NCBI GenBank assembly: GCA_937941715.1
Contig: CALDGX010000054.1
Span: forward strand, 1 to 57,515
From: an uncultured Chloracidobacterium sp.
Lineage (GTDB): Bacteria; Acidobacteriota; Blastocatellia; Pyrinomonadales; Pyrinomonadaceae
Direction: 5' to 3'
DNA length: 57,515 bases
Each line of letters begins with the position of its first letter. Position 1 is the stretch's first letter. Shown in pieces: positions 7,847 to 16,227 of this stretch. The translations under genes and the position numbers were made by a program. Under the pieces are notes generated by a model. It was given only the letters and a program-made list of their open reading frames with translations, did not search any database and had not been told where the DNA came from.

Positions 7847-9412
7847 ATGCTCTTTTTGACGCAATCCGCCGCGGTCTACGGCATCGACGCTCTGATCGTA
7901 GATATCGAGGTAAATCTGCGCCCCGCGAGCGGTGACGGTGATCAAACTCCGGGCGTGACGATCGTCGGTCTGCCTGATACCGCGGTCCGCGAATCGCGCG
8001 AGCGGATCAGGGCCGCGATCGGCAACAGCAGCTACTATTTCCCTTTAGATAAGGCGACGGTCAACCTCGCACCTGCCGATGTCCGAAAGGAAGGGGCGAG
8101 CTTTGACCTGCCGATCGCTCTCGGCATCCTTGGGGCGAATGGCGACCTTACCAATGGCCAGAGCCTGGATCGGACGATGAGTGTCGGCGAGTTGTCGCTC
8201 GACGGCCGTGTGCGTCCGGTTCGCGGAGCTCTGTCGATCGCGCTTGCGGCTCGACGGAACGGCGTCGTCAACCTTCTTGTCCCAGAGGAGAACGCGACCG
8301 AGGCGGCGGTCGTCAGCGGCGTGAACGTATTTCCGGTAAAGGACCTTCGTCAGGCTGCCGGAGTCGTGATCGACCTCGACGCCGGGAGCGAGCCGAGGGT
8401 CAGGCCGCTCAGACTCGACATTGCCGAACTCCACAAACGCGAAAATCAATATCACGTCGATTTTTCGGAAGTTCGCGGACAGCAGACCGCCAAACGGGCC
8501 CTCGAAGTAGCAAGCGCCGGCGGACACAACATCCTTTTTATTGGACCGCCGGGATCGGGCAAGACAATGCTCGCAAAACGACTGCCGACGATACTACCGC
8601 CGCTCGAGTTTGAAGAAGCTCTCGAGATCACCAAAATTCACTCTGTCGCGGGACTTACCGGCAAGACCGGGCTCATCACCGACCGGCCATTCAAATCGCC
8701 GCATCACACGGTCAGTCAGGCGGGCCTCATCGGCGGAGGTTCGATACCAAAACCGGGTGAGGTGTCACTCGCGCACTTGGGAGTGTTGTTCCTTGATGAA
8801 TTGCCCGAGTTTGACCGGAGCGTGCTTGAGGTGCTGCGACAGCCGCTTGAGGACAAGATGGTGACGATCTCGCGGGCGGCGACGTCCCTGACGTTTCCGG
8901 CGGATTTTACGATGGTCGCGTCGATGAACCCTTGTCCGTGCGGTTATTTTGGCTCGACGCGTGAATGTAAATGCTCGGGTCCGATGATACAGCGGTACGT
9001 AGGCAAGATATCGGGGCCGCTGATGGACCGCATCGATATTCACATCGACGTGCCTGCCGTAAAGTTTGACGAACTTCGCGGCCGCGGTGTGCCGCAGGGT
9101 GAAAGTTCGGCTGTGGTCCGGGAGCGCGTGATCGCGGCCCGCAAGATACAACTCGACCGGTTTGACGGCAAGGCATTTTCGAACTCGGCAATGTCCCCGA
9201 AGCAGATCCGGGAGTTTTGTGCGCTCGATAGAGAATGCGAAGACCTTCTTGAAAAGGCGATGCACCGCCAGGGGCTCTCGGCCCGTGCTCACGACCGCAT
9301 CCTTAAGGTCTCGCGGACGATCGCCGATCTCGAAGGCAGCGACCGGATCATGCCGACCCACATCAGCGAAGCGATCAATTATCGTTCGCTCGACCGCAAC
9401 TACTGGACGTGA
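7847..9412 (+). CDS. comM: YifB/ComM-type AAA+ ATPase (Mg-chelatase-like)
   Basis: A 521-residue protein with an N-terminal Lon-protease-like/ChlI domain (about 1-190, starting with the typical AAVYGIDALIVDIEV), a central AAA+ domain with Walker A GPPGSGKT at 233-240 and Walker B LFLDE near 313-319, and a C-terminal Mg-chelatase-associated domain with a cysteine patch (PCPCGYFGSTRECKC). ComM is a hexameric helicase that drives branch migration during integration of DNA taken up by natural transformation. Length and domain order match the family fully. It appears to be a single-gene unit with its own promoter. Confidence 0.96.
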   Translation: MLFLTQSAAVYGIDALIVDIEVNLRPASGDGDQTPGVTIVGLPDTAVRESRERIRAAIGNSSYYFPLDKATVNLAPADVRKEGASFDLPIALGILGANGDLTNGQSLDRTMSVGELSLDGRVRPVRGALSIALAARRNGVVNLLVPEENATEAAVVSGVNVFPVKDLRQAAGVVIDLDAGSEPRVRPLRLDIAELHKRENQYHVDFSEVRGQQTAKRALEVASAGGHNILFIGPPGSGKTMLAKRLPTILPPLEFEEALEITKIHSVAGLTGKTGLITDRPFKSPHHTVSQAGLIGGGSIPKPGEVSLAHLGVLFLDELPEFDRSVLEVLRQPLEDKMVTISRAATSLTFPADFTMVASMNPCPCGYFGSTRECKCSGPMIQRYVGKISGPLMDRIDIHIDVPAVKFDELRGRGVPQGESSAVVRERVIAARKIQLDRFDGKAFSNSAMSPKQIREFCALDRECEDLLEKAMHRQGLSARAHDRILKVSRTIADLEGSDRIMPTHISEAINYRSLDRNYWT

Positions 9413-9465
9413 AAGCGCGGGAACAGGCAATCTGCCCGACACTTTGCGCCGGGCCTTTCATACGA

Positions 9466-9493
9466 TTGACTGTTTTGTAAAAGCCTGTAAACT
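9466..9493 (+). promoter_or_regulatory. Candidate promoter of the acyl-CoA synthetase gene
   Basis: TTGACT at 9466-9471 and TAAACT at 9488-9493 are spaced 16 bp apart. A second, weaker pair follows (TTGAGC at 9502-9507 with TAAACA at 9523-9528), so transcription may start from tandem sites. The predicted leader is roughly 50-85 nt. Confidence 0.5.
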
Positions 9494-9583
9494 CTGAAAA
9501 CTTGAGCGAAAGTGCTACTCTGTAAACATTTGCGTATGCAGATGATCACCTGACAAGGGGAGCCGCAGGGCAGATTATATTTG

Positions 9584-11422
9584 ATGGCTACAACATTGGG
9601 CGAGAACATTATCGGTTTTGACCGTTTGCCGCAGACAATTCCGCATTTCTGTTTTGAATCATTTCGGCGTCACAACAAGGCGGACGCTCTCGCGTTCAAA
9701 ACCGGTGACGTATGGAAATATCTGAGCGGCAGTGAGGTGATCGAACGTGTCAAACGCATCGCCGCCGGACTTGCATCTCTCGGGGTCAAAGCAGGCGACC
9801 GTGTCGCGATAATATCCGAAAATCGCCCGGAGTGGTCCTTCGTCGATCTTGCCATCCTTAGCCTGCGGGCTGTAAATGTTCCGATATATACGACGCAGGC
9901 GGTTGAGCAGATCCGATTCATTCTTGAAAACTCCGGCGCAAAGATCCTGTTCGTTTCGGGGAAAAAGCTGTGGAAGCACTGCGAGAACGCCGTGCAGAGC
10001 GTCGAACGGCTCGAGAAGCTGGTGTTTTTTGACAATGACGGTAAACCCGAAGGGAATAGCCGGGCGTTGACGCTGGGCGAGGTCGAAGCAAAGGGCGACG
10101 AATATAACAAGATCGACAGAGACGCTATCGACAGGGCATTGGCCGAGATCGAGACGACCGACCTTGCGACGATCATTTACACGTCAGGCACGACCGGTGA
10201 ACCGAAGGGCGTGATGTTGACCCACGAGAACTTTGTCTCGAATATCATCGCGATCTCCAGGGGACTGCCGATCAGGAGTTCTGACCGGAGTCTGGCGGTA
10301 CTTCCGCTGTCGCACATATTCGAGCGGACCGTGTTCTACGTACTGTGTTCGAACGGTGTATCGATCCATTATTGTGCGGCGTTTGACCAGCTGGCCTCGC
10401 ATTTACAGGAGGTCAAACCGACTATTATGACGGCCGTGCCGCGGTTATTCGAGCAGGTTTACCACAAGATCGTTAAAAAGGGGAAAGCCGCCGGCGGCTG
10501 GAAAACAAAGCTCTTTGAATGGGCGCTCGAGGTCGGTCAGGAGTATTCCGACGCTAAAGACAAACACGGAGCGATCTCACCCGTGCTAGCCGCAAAACAA
10601 GCGGTTGCCAACCGGCTGGTATTCTCGAAATGGCGCGAGGGCGTCGGCGGGAGCCTGAAATTTTTTGTTTCCGGCGGTGCACCGCTGTCGAAGAAACTGT
10701 CATACGCGTTTTGGGCGGCCGGGATCCCCATCCTGCAGGGCTATGGGATGACCGAGGGCTGCGTCACGTGTGCGAACCGTCCTGAGGACAACAAGGTCGG
10801 GTCGATCGGCCGGCCGTTTGAAGGGATCGAGATGAAGATCTCGGAAAAGGACGGAGAGGTGCTGATCCGCGGCAAGAACGTAATGCAGGGTTATTACAAC
10901 AACCCTGAAGAAACCGCCAAGGTCCTCGACGACGACGGGTATTATCACACCGGCGATGTCGGATATCAGGACAACGACGGACATTTTTACATCACAGACC
11001 GTCTGAAGGATCTGTTCAAACTGTCGAACGGCAAGTATGTCGCTCCGCTGCAGGTCGAGAGCCTGTTGAAACAAAGCCCGCTGGTGTCGCAGCCGGTCGT
11101 GGTCGGTTCAGGGCGCAAACAGGTCGGAGCATTGATCGTGCCCGACTGGGATGCATTGAAAGAAGAAATGAAGGCCGAAGGTCATCCGGTGACCGGAAGC
11201 CGCGAAGAACTCTGTGAAGACCCGCAATTCATCAAACGCGTGCAACGCGATGCGATCGAACTAACTCGCGAACTGAGCGATTACGAACGCGTCAAACGTG
11301 TCTATCTGCTGCCGAGGGAATTTTCGATCGACAAAGGCGAAATGACGCCGACACTTAAAATAAAGCGCGGCGTCATTGACGAGAAATTTAGTGAAGCGAT
11401 CGATGAGATCTGCGGCAGCTAG
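9584..11422 (+). CDS. fadD: Long-chain acyl-CoA synthetase (AMP-forming)
   Basis: A 612-residue ANL-superfamily enzyme that activates fatty acids to acyl-CoA through an acyl-adenylate. The AMP/ATP signature TSGTTGEPKG begins at residue 200, with YGMTEG (A5), a TGDVG motif and the hinge/linker ITDRLKDLFKLSNGKY near residue 470. Length and the FKLSNGKYV form match the bacterial long-chain (FAA1-like, COG1022) group. I took the ATG at 9584 rather than the adjoining TTG. It stands alone between its own promoter and a convergent small gene. It may feed beta-oxidation or lipid remodelling; specificity cannot be read. Confidence 0.93.
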   Translation: MATTLGENIIGFDRLPQTIPHFCFESFRRHNKADALAFKTGDVWKYLSGSEVIERVKRIAAGLASLGVKAGDRVAIISENRPEWSFVDLAILSLRAVNVPIYTTQAVEQIRFILENSGAKILFVSGKKLWKHCENAVQSVERLEKLVFFDNDGKPEGNSRALTLGEVEAKGDEYNKIDRDAIDRALAEIETTDLATIIYTSGTTGEPKGVMLTHENFVSNIIAISRGLPIRSSDRSLAVLPLSHIFERTVFYVLCSNGVSIHYCAAFDQLASHLQEVKPTIMTAVPRLFEQVYHKIVKKGKAAGGWKTKLFEWALEVGQEYSDAKDKHGAISPVLAAKQAVANRLVFSKWREGVGGSLKFFVSGGAPLSKKLSYAFWAAGIPILQGYGMTEGCVTCANRPEDNKVGSIGRPFEGIEMKISEKDGEVLIRGKNVMQGYYNNPEETAKVLDDDGYYHTGDVGYQDNDGHFYITDRLKDLFKLSNGKYVAPLQVESLLKQSPLVSQPVVVGSGRKQVGALIVPDWDALKEEMKAEGHPVTGSREELCEDPQFIKRVQRDAIELTRELSDYERVKRVYLLPREFSIDKGEMTPTLKIKRGVIDEKFSEAIDEICGS

Positions 11423-11435
11423 CACCGGCCGGAAC

Positions 11436-11723
11436 TTAATGTACCAGGCGGTCGAGCAAAGCCGGGTCTTCGTGTTTGAACTTTAACAGCGATTCGGCCA
11501 ATTCGAAAAGCGGTGCGGGTATCTCCTCCGGTGTCTGGTCCGACAGGTCTTCGCCATGCAGTTGCGGGTGGCGGGAATAAAACTCTGCCTCCGCCGCACA
11601 AAACTCACAATAATGCAGGTGGCTGCGAATCTCGGCAGACCGGTATCTCGCGAGGTCGCCTGCCTGAAATTCAAGCAACTCCTCCGAGGTCGGGCAGGCT
11701 TCGTTTTTCGAAAAATTTACCAT
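11436..11723 (-). CDS. Small anti-sigma-like zinc-finger protein
   Basis: A 95-residue soluble protein. C10 and H35-x3-C39-x2-C42 form the ligand set of the anti-sigma zinc finger (zf-HC2) fold, surrounded by typical sequence (LLEFQAGDLA before and HLHYCEFCAAE). Unlike classical anti-sigma factors there is no transmembrane helix after the finger; the rest is acidic and helical. I start at the internal Met (11723) because it directly precedes the conserved part. It converges on the acyl-CoA synthetase gene with a 13-bp gap and is divergent from the sigma-like gene at 12250. Function as a regulator of that protein is an inference. Confidence 0.72.
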   Translation of the reverse strand: MVNFSKNEACPTSEELLEFQAGDLARYRSAEIRSHLHYCEFCAAEAEFYSRHPQLHGEDLSDQTPEEIPAPLFELAESLLKFKHEDPALLDRLVH

Positions 11724-11974
11724 ACAAACGAACAAACGGCTGTAAAACCGCACAAACAGGTCAATGAGTCAGGAGTTCAAGGTCACGCCAGCCTATTTTT
11801 CTTCTGCTACTCGAAAATAAATCAGCAATTGGGCATCGCTTCCATAACTTTCCCCGTTAATTTTCGGGGATTTACGCCTATATCAGCCGGCCGTCGTTTC
11901 TATTTAGCCGTAACGCTCTTAAATACAGCAATTAAGGATTGGTGATTAACAAAGTACAACATAACAAAAACTTG

Positions 11975-12003
11975 TTGCCGAATCTGTGAATTCCTGCTAA
12001 CAT
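11975..12003 (+). promoter_or_regulatory. Candidate extended -10 promoter upstream of sigma-like gene
   Basis: TTGCCG at 11975-11980 and TAACAT at 11998-12003 are 17 bp apart, and TGC directly before the -10 gives an extended -10 element. Transcription would begin near 12010 and leave a leader of about 240 nt. Confidence 0.4.
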
Positions 12004-12017
12004 CTTAAATGTAGGCA

Positions 12018-12037
12018 GTGAGACGAAAACGTTTCAC
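12018..12037 (+). promoter_or_regulatory. Imperfect dyad just after the predicted start of transcription
   Basis: GTGAGACG (12018-12025) and CGTTTCAC (12030-12037) flank AAAA. As DNA it has one mismatch per half; as RNA all eight pairs form, with one G-U. It sits at about +8 to +27 of the predicted transcript, a usual place for a repressor site, or it forms a 5' stabilising hairpin. Confidence 0.4.
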
Positions 12038-12249
12038 ACTACGCCAGCCCGGTTCGGCACCCCGCTCTGCGGCCGTACCAAACACAAAGTTTCTCAACTT
12101 TCCCCCACCAAGCGAAACCGCAGCCGCATTATTTGAGCGATCCAATGTTGCTCGTAAGGCATCAATGGTCAGGCCGTTTCGGGCTAGGTCGTCAATCTCA
12201 GCCGTCGATGGCGAACCCCGTCGATCGTTGAACCCCGCGAAGGTTTATT

Positions 12250-13401
12250 ATGAACGAACTGAAAGTGCAGGAATCACTGCCCAAAAACATCCAAAGTCGA
12301 CAGATCAAGGTGGGAAAGTGGAACGACAGCCTGAAAAAGTCTGACGTGAACCAGATCTGGGCCGAACTCCACAGAATCGTCTCTTCGCATCCGCTGGTTC
12401 GGGCGTCGAAGCGGGCAGGCTTTTTGGTCGAAGAGGGCAAGCACAACGCTTACACCGATCTTACACAGGAGCTTTTTGTTGCCCTGCTCAGCAAAGAGCG
12501 TTTTCAGCACTACATCGACACCCAGATGTCAGATGCTGAGATCGAGGCCGAGATAAGCCAGATCGAGTTGACCAACCTTTTGACGGCGGAATTGAGAAAG
12601 CGTTATCCGGAATCATACCGGCTCGCGCGCCGTATCTCGACGCTCATACAGACGAGCGCGACCTTCAAACGATTTGATAACATCGGCAATCCTGACGCTC
12701 ATCGACGCCTGGCCGACCGACTTTACGGTCTCGCGGACTGGTCGAACCATAAGACCCGCCGCGACGTGCAGGAAATGGATGAACGCGTAAAGGCCGTGTC
12801 ATTTCAAAAACGCGATACGCGAATGGTCGGCTGTACCGGTGACGCCCAGATCGTGATCAGCAACGTCGAACTCGAAAAATTGATCATTCGAGTATTCAAG
12901 GCGATCGACTCACCGGTGGATGTTCGTTCGCTGCGTTCATTCGTAATGTCGCGACTTCCGATAATGGATATTCACCTCGTTCCGGTCGGCGGGCCGGCCG
13001 ACGGTGACGACGACGATCGGATGCAGTTCGAGTTCAAGGACATCAGGGAAACGCCTGAGCAGGACCTGCTTAGAAACGAGGCAGAAAGCGAGGCGATGGG
13101 TTATGTCGACGGCTTTCTCGAGACGCTGAATCGGTCAGTGCGCGGAAAGGCCAAACAGTACGACCGAATGATCAACGTGCTATGGCATTGTTACCTGATC
13201 GCCGACAGCGGTACCCAGCTGGAGGTGGCAGATATGCTTGGCGTTTCGGACTCGTTGGTATCGGATTACCGAAAGCGGATCGAAGCGAATTTGCAGCAGC
13301 TTGAGTTTGGCGGTGTAAATGAGGCAAGACAATTTGAAAAAGCTCTTAAGCGCAAAGTCCGCGAGATGGTGACTATTGAAAAAGAGGTGGTTGCCGCATA
13401 G
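12250..13401 (+). CDS. Sigma-70-like regulator with divergent central part
   Basis: A 383-residue protein. Residues about 64-90 (AYTDLTQELFVALLSKERFQHYI) look like sigma region 2, where DLTQELF matches the usual DLVQEVF. A C-terminal helix-turn-helix near residues 317-340 (LEVADMLGVSDSLVSDYRKRI) resembles sigma region 4. The roughly 220 residues between are long, with an acidic stretch (GGPADGDDDDR) unlike ordinary ECF factors of about 190 residues. It is followed at 70 bp by the Wzy-like gene, so it may control the polysaccharide operon. The zinc-finger gene on its other side is a candidate partner. Both roles are inferred. Confidence 0.6.
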   Translation: MNELKVQESLPKNIQSRQIKVGKWNDSLKKSDVNQIWAELHRIVSSHPLVRASKRAGFLVEEGKHNAYTDLTQELFVALLSKERFQHYIDTQMSDAEIEAEISQIELTNLLTAELRKRYPESYRLARRISTLIQTSATFKRFDNIGNPDAHRRLADRLYGLADWSNHKTRRDVQEMDERVKAVSFQKRDTRMVGCTGDAQIVISNVELEKLIIRVFKAIDSPVDVRSLRSFVMSRLPIMDIHLVPVGGPADGDDDDRMQFEFKDIRETPEQDLLRNEAESEAMGYVDGFLETLNRSVRGKAKQYDRMINVLWHCYLIADSGTQLEVADMLGVSDSLVSDYRKRIEANLQQLEFGGVNEARQFEKALKRKVREMVTIEKEVVAA

Positions 13402-13471
13402 CCTTGCTGACCTGCCGTGTACAACGGTATGCGAACTTGAGTATTCTAACGAGGAATACCGGTAACCAACA

Positions 13472-15070
13472 ATGCCCACCGAAAGTTCAAACAGCCGAGA
13501 TTACAAATCGATTGGGCCCTCGAAGGGTCCCGATGACGCATCGGCGATCGGCGGGCCTTCGACCCTGCGGCCATCCGCGATCCTGAATCTGGACCAAGAA
13601 CCGGCGACGGGCCTCGAAGTGCCGTCTTTTGACCGTATCAGCGAGCCGGAGACGCCGGAGGTGGACAGCGGCGTTTTTCAAACGGACGAACAAGATTCCT
13701 GGACCGATGCTGAAACGCCCCGGGATGATACGAGACCTGAGACGAATCCCCGCCGCGAGCGAAAACAGCAAAACGACGTCAAGCTTCTCGAAAAGGAGCG
13801 TTGGCTGGTCCGCAACGGCCACACGTTTACCTACGTGGGGCTTTTTATTTTTTCGGTACTCGTTTTGTTTCGCCCGTACGAACTGATCTCGTCGCTGTCG
13901 TTCCTCTCGGCAACGGCGTTCTATTTTGCTCTGGCGACTTTGGCCATCTACATTCCGGCCCAGCTCGCCACCGAGGGCAGCCTGACCATGCTTTCGACCG
14001 AGGTCAAGGCGATATTGGCCCTGACCGCGATCGCTCTGGTGACAATGCCGATCGCACGTGATCCGGCCATCGCGTGGGAAACGTTCAATGATCCGTTCAT
14101 CAAGGCCGTGGTGATCTTCGTGGTACTGGTCAACGTGGTGCGTACCAAAAAGCGTCTGATGGGATTGATGTGGCTGTCGATCACGATCGCGCTCTACCTT
14201 TCATTTTCGGCGCTTGATATGTACATCAAAGGTGAATTTACCGTTGAATCATATCGGGTCGGCGTCGATGTCAAGGGTATGTTCGGCAATCCCAACGAAA
14301 TGGCGATGCATCTCGTGATGATGACGCCGCTCGTGATAACCCTCGGGATCGTAAGCAAGTCGAAGGTCGCAAGGTACATTTTTTTCGGATTCGCCCTGCT
14401 TTTCGTCGGCGGCAATATGGTCACGTTTTCGCGAGGCGGATTTATCGGGCTGCTCGTGGTGGGCGGGATGCTGGGATGGAAACTGGGCCGCAAACACCGC
14501 TTGAACGTCACTATCGTGACACTTTTCGTCGGGGCGATAACGATCCTTGCGGCACCCGGCAACTACGGGCTGCGAATGTTGTCGATCTTTATCCCGGGAC
14601 TCGATCCGGTCGGGTCGAGCGACCAGCGGAAAGAGCTTCTCATCCGGTCGCTGCTGATCACCGCCCGAAATCCGTGGGGCATCGGCATCGGAAATTTTCC
14701 GATCGTCGGTGTGCACAATCTGCAGTCGCACAACGCATTTACGCAGGTTTCGTCCGAACTGGGACTGCTTGGGCTGGCGGCATACCTGATCTTTATGGTC
14801 AGCCCGTTCAGAAAGCTCGGTGCGATCGAGCGTCTGCTCTTCGACAAAGGCGAACTTGGTTGGTATTACTATATGGCGATCGGATTGCAGGCAAGCATCG
14901 TTGGCTATATGGTATCTAGTTTCTTTGCCTCAGTTGCGTATAATTGGTTCATATATTATCTGATCGCCTATGCCGTGGCGTTCAGACGGTGTTATTCGGT
15001 CGAAAACGGACTAAAGGAGGACGTACAGGCAAGGCCGCTGTGGGAATGGCGGACGGCTGAGGCGAAATGA
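13472..15070 (+). CDS. O-antigen ligase / Wzy-like polysaccharide polymerase
   Basis: A 532-residue membrane protein. The first about 115 residues are charged and probably disordered in the cytoplasm; about 11-12 helices follow. A large periplasmic loop around residues 375-430 contains the Wzy_C/WaaL pattern, including NPWGIGIGNFP and HNLQSHNAFTQVSSELG, where the conserved HN..H.. residues of O-antigen ligases occur. It either polymerises repeat units or ligates glycan to an acceptor. It overlaps the next glycosyltransferase by 4 bp (ATGA), so the two are translationally coupled. A GAGGAA sits about 15 bp before the start, which is further than ideal. Confidence 0.85.
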   Translation: MPTESSNSRDYKSIGPSKGPDDASAIGGPSTLRPSAILNLDQEPATGLEVPSFDRISEPETPEVDSGVFQTDEQDSWTDAETPRDDTRPETNPRRERKQQNDVKLLEKERWLVRNGHTFTYVGLFIFSVLVLFRPYELISSLSFLSATAFYFALATLAIYIPAQLATEGSLTMLSTEVKAILALTAIALVTMPIARDPAIAWETFNDPFIKAVVIFVVLVNVVRTKKRLMGLMWLSITIALYLSFSALDMYIKGEFTVESYRVGVDVKGMFGNPNEMAMHLVMMTPLVITLGIVSKSKVARYIFFGFALLFVGGNMVTFSRGGFIGLLVVGGMLGWKLGRKHRLNVTIVTLFVGAITILAAPGNYGLRMLSIFIPGLDPVGSSDQRKELLIRSLLITARNPWGIGIGNFPIVGVHNLQSHNAFTQVSSELGLLGLAAYLIFMVSPFRKLGAIERLLFDKGELGWYYYMAIGLQASIVGYMVSSFFASVAYNWFIYYLIAYAVAFRRCYSVENGLKEDVQARPLWEWRTAEAK

Positions 15071-16224
15071 CAACTGCGGCGGCAATATTGTTCTGGCTCA
15101 GCATCGGCGTGCTGGCGTACGTTTACGTCGGCTATCCGCTGGTCGTGTACGTCGCCGGCCTGATACTTGCACGGCCCGTCAGACGGGGTGAGATCGAGCC
15201 GACGGTCACGATACTGATCACCGCGTTCAACGAGGAGTCGGCGATCGCCGAAAAGCTTGCCAACACCCTCGCGATCGAGTACCCGAAAGAAAAGCTTGAA
15301 ATTCTTGTCGCTTCGGACGGATCGACCGACCGGACCGACGCGATCGTGAAGGAACACGAGCATCTCGGCGTAAGGCTTTATCGCCAAGAGGGCCGGCTCG
15401 GCAAGACCGTGACCCAAAACAACGCGGTCGCGACCGCAACGGGCGAGATCATCTTGTTTTCCGACGCGACGACCGAATATTCGCCGGACGTGCTGCGCAG
15501 GGTGCTGCCGGCATTCGCCGACGAGACGGTCGGCTGCGTCGCGGGCCGGCTGGTATATCTCGACAAGGGTGAAACCAACGTCGGTACCGGTGCGCAGAGT
15601 TACTGGAATTATGAGACGTTCCTGAAAATTTCCGAGAGCCGTGCGTGTTCGCTGATCGGTGCTTCCGGATGTCTTTACGCGGTCCGGCGTGCGGCGTACC
15701 GGCCGATGTACGCTGAGGCGTGTTCGGATTTTCTTATCTGCACCGAGCTTTTCAGACAGGGTCTCCGCAGTATTTTTGAACCGAACGCGGTCTGCTATGA
15801 GCATACCAATCAGCGGACCCACGAGGAATTTAGGATGCGGGTGCGGGTCATTTCTCAGACCTACACCGATCTGTGGCGAAATGCCGATATGCTTAATCCG
15901 TTCAAGAGCGGGTTTTATGCCGTTCAGCTGATCTCGCATAAGCTCTTGCGATATTGTGTGCCGCTGATCCTCGCGGTGATCTTCGTAACGAATCTATTTT
16001 TGGCCGGCCGCAGCGTGTTTTGGGACATTTTGCTGCTTGGCCAAGCGGCCGTTTATGCCGCCGCGTTCCTCGGATGGCTGGTCGAACGTGCCGGCCGGCG
16101 GATAACGCTGCTGGCAATACCGCTCTATTTCGTACTTGCCAATCTTGCCTCGGCGATCGCGTTCGTCAGGTTCATACGCGGCGAACGTGTGGTGACTTGG
16201 GAGCCGATCCGCGAAACGCGTTGA
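15067..16224 (+). CDS. GT2-family glycosyltransferase, membrane-bound
   Basis: A 385-residue enzyme with one N-terminal helix (about 4-27), a GT-A domain (about 45-270) and two to three C-terminal helices. VASDGSTDRTD near residue 80 is the nucleotide-sugar-binding segment, and SDATTEYSPDVL replaces the usual DxD-type metal site. The topology is like the processive-synthase/HAS group (COG1215), which build and extrude polymers, though short members add single sugars. It is coupled with the Wzy-like gene upstream and lies 3 bp from the next GT2 gene. Confidence 0.9.
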   Translation: MTTAAAILFWLSIGVLAYVYVGYPLVVYVAGLILARPVRRGEIEPTVTILITAFNEESAIAEKLANTLAIEYPKEKLEILVASDGSTDRTDAIVKEHEHLGVRLYRQEGRLGKTVTQNNAVATATGEIILFSDATTEYSPDVLRRVLPAFADETVGCVAGRLVYLDKGETNVGTGAQSYWNYETFLKISESRACSLIGASGCLYAVRRAAYRPMYAEACSDFLICTELFRQGLRSIFEPNAVCYEHTNQRTHEEFRMRVRVISQTYTDLWRNADMLNPFKSGFYAVQLISHKLLRYCVPLILAVIFVTNLFLAGRSVFWDILLLGQAAVYAAAFLGWLVERAGRRITLLAIPLYFVLANLASAIAFVRFIRGERVVTWEPIRETR

Positions 16225-16227
16225 CAG

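Larger units (their letters stand above)
11724..12249. other. Long intergenic region between divergent regulators
   Basis: This 526-bp stretch is the only gap above 300 bp. The first part (about 11770-12010) is AT-richer than its surroundings and holds the promoter described separately, plus a small hairpin (TCCCCG/CGGGGA at 11851-11870). The second part (about 12040-12249) is a leader of some 240 nt before the sigma-like gene. On the minus strand about 12015-12247 is free of stops and reads partly like protein, but it has no start codon and no recognised family. I see no RNA gene. Confidence 0.6.

Noticed and set aside
11513..11945. Two overlapping forward frames opposite the zinc-finger gene
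   Set aside because: The minus-strand zinc-finger protein has a coherent C/H ligand set, so these are shadows plus AT-rich intergenic sequence.
12018..12344. Forward reading frame of 108 residues in the leader of the sigma-like gene
   Set aside because: It runs into the real gene in another frame, is Arg/Ser-rich, and has no ribosome site or homologue that I recognise.
14992..15939. Antisense reading frame of 315 residues opposite the GT2 gene
   Set aside because: It overlaps a clear GT2 enzyme and Wzy gene and has the charged composition typical of antisense frames in this DNA.
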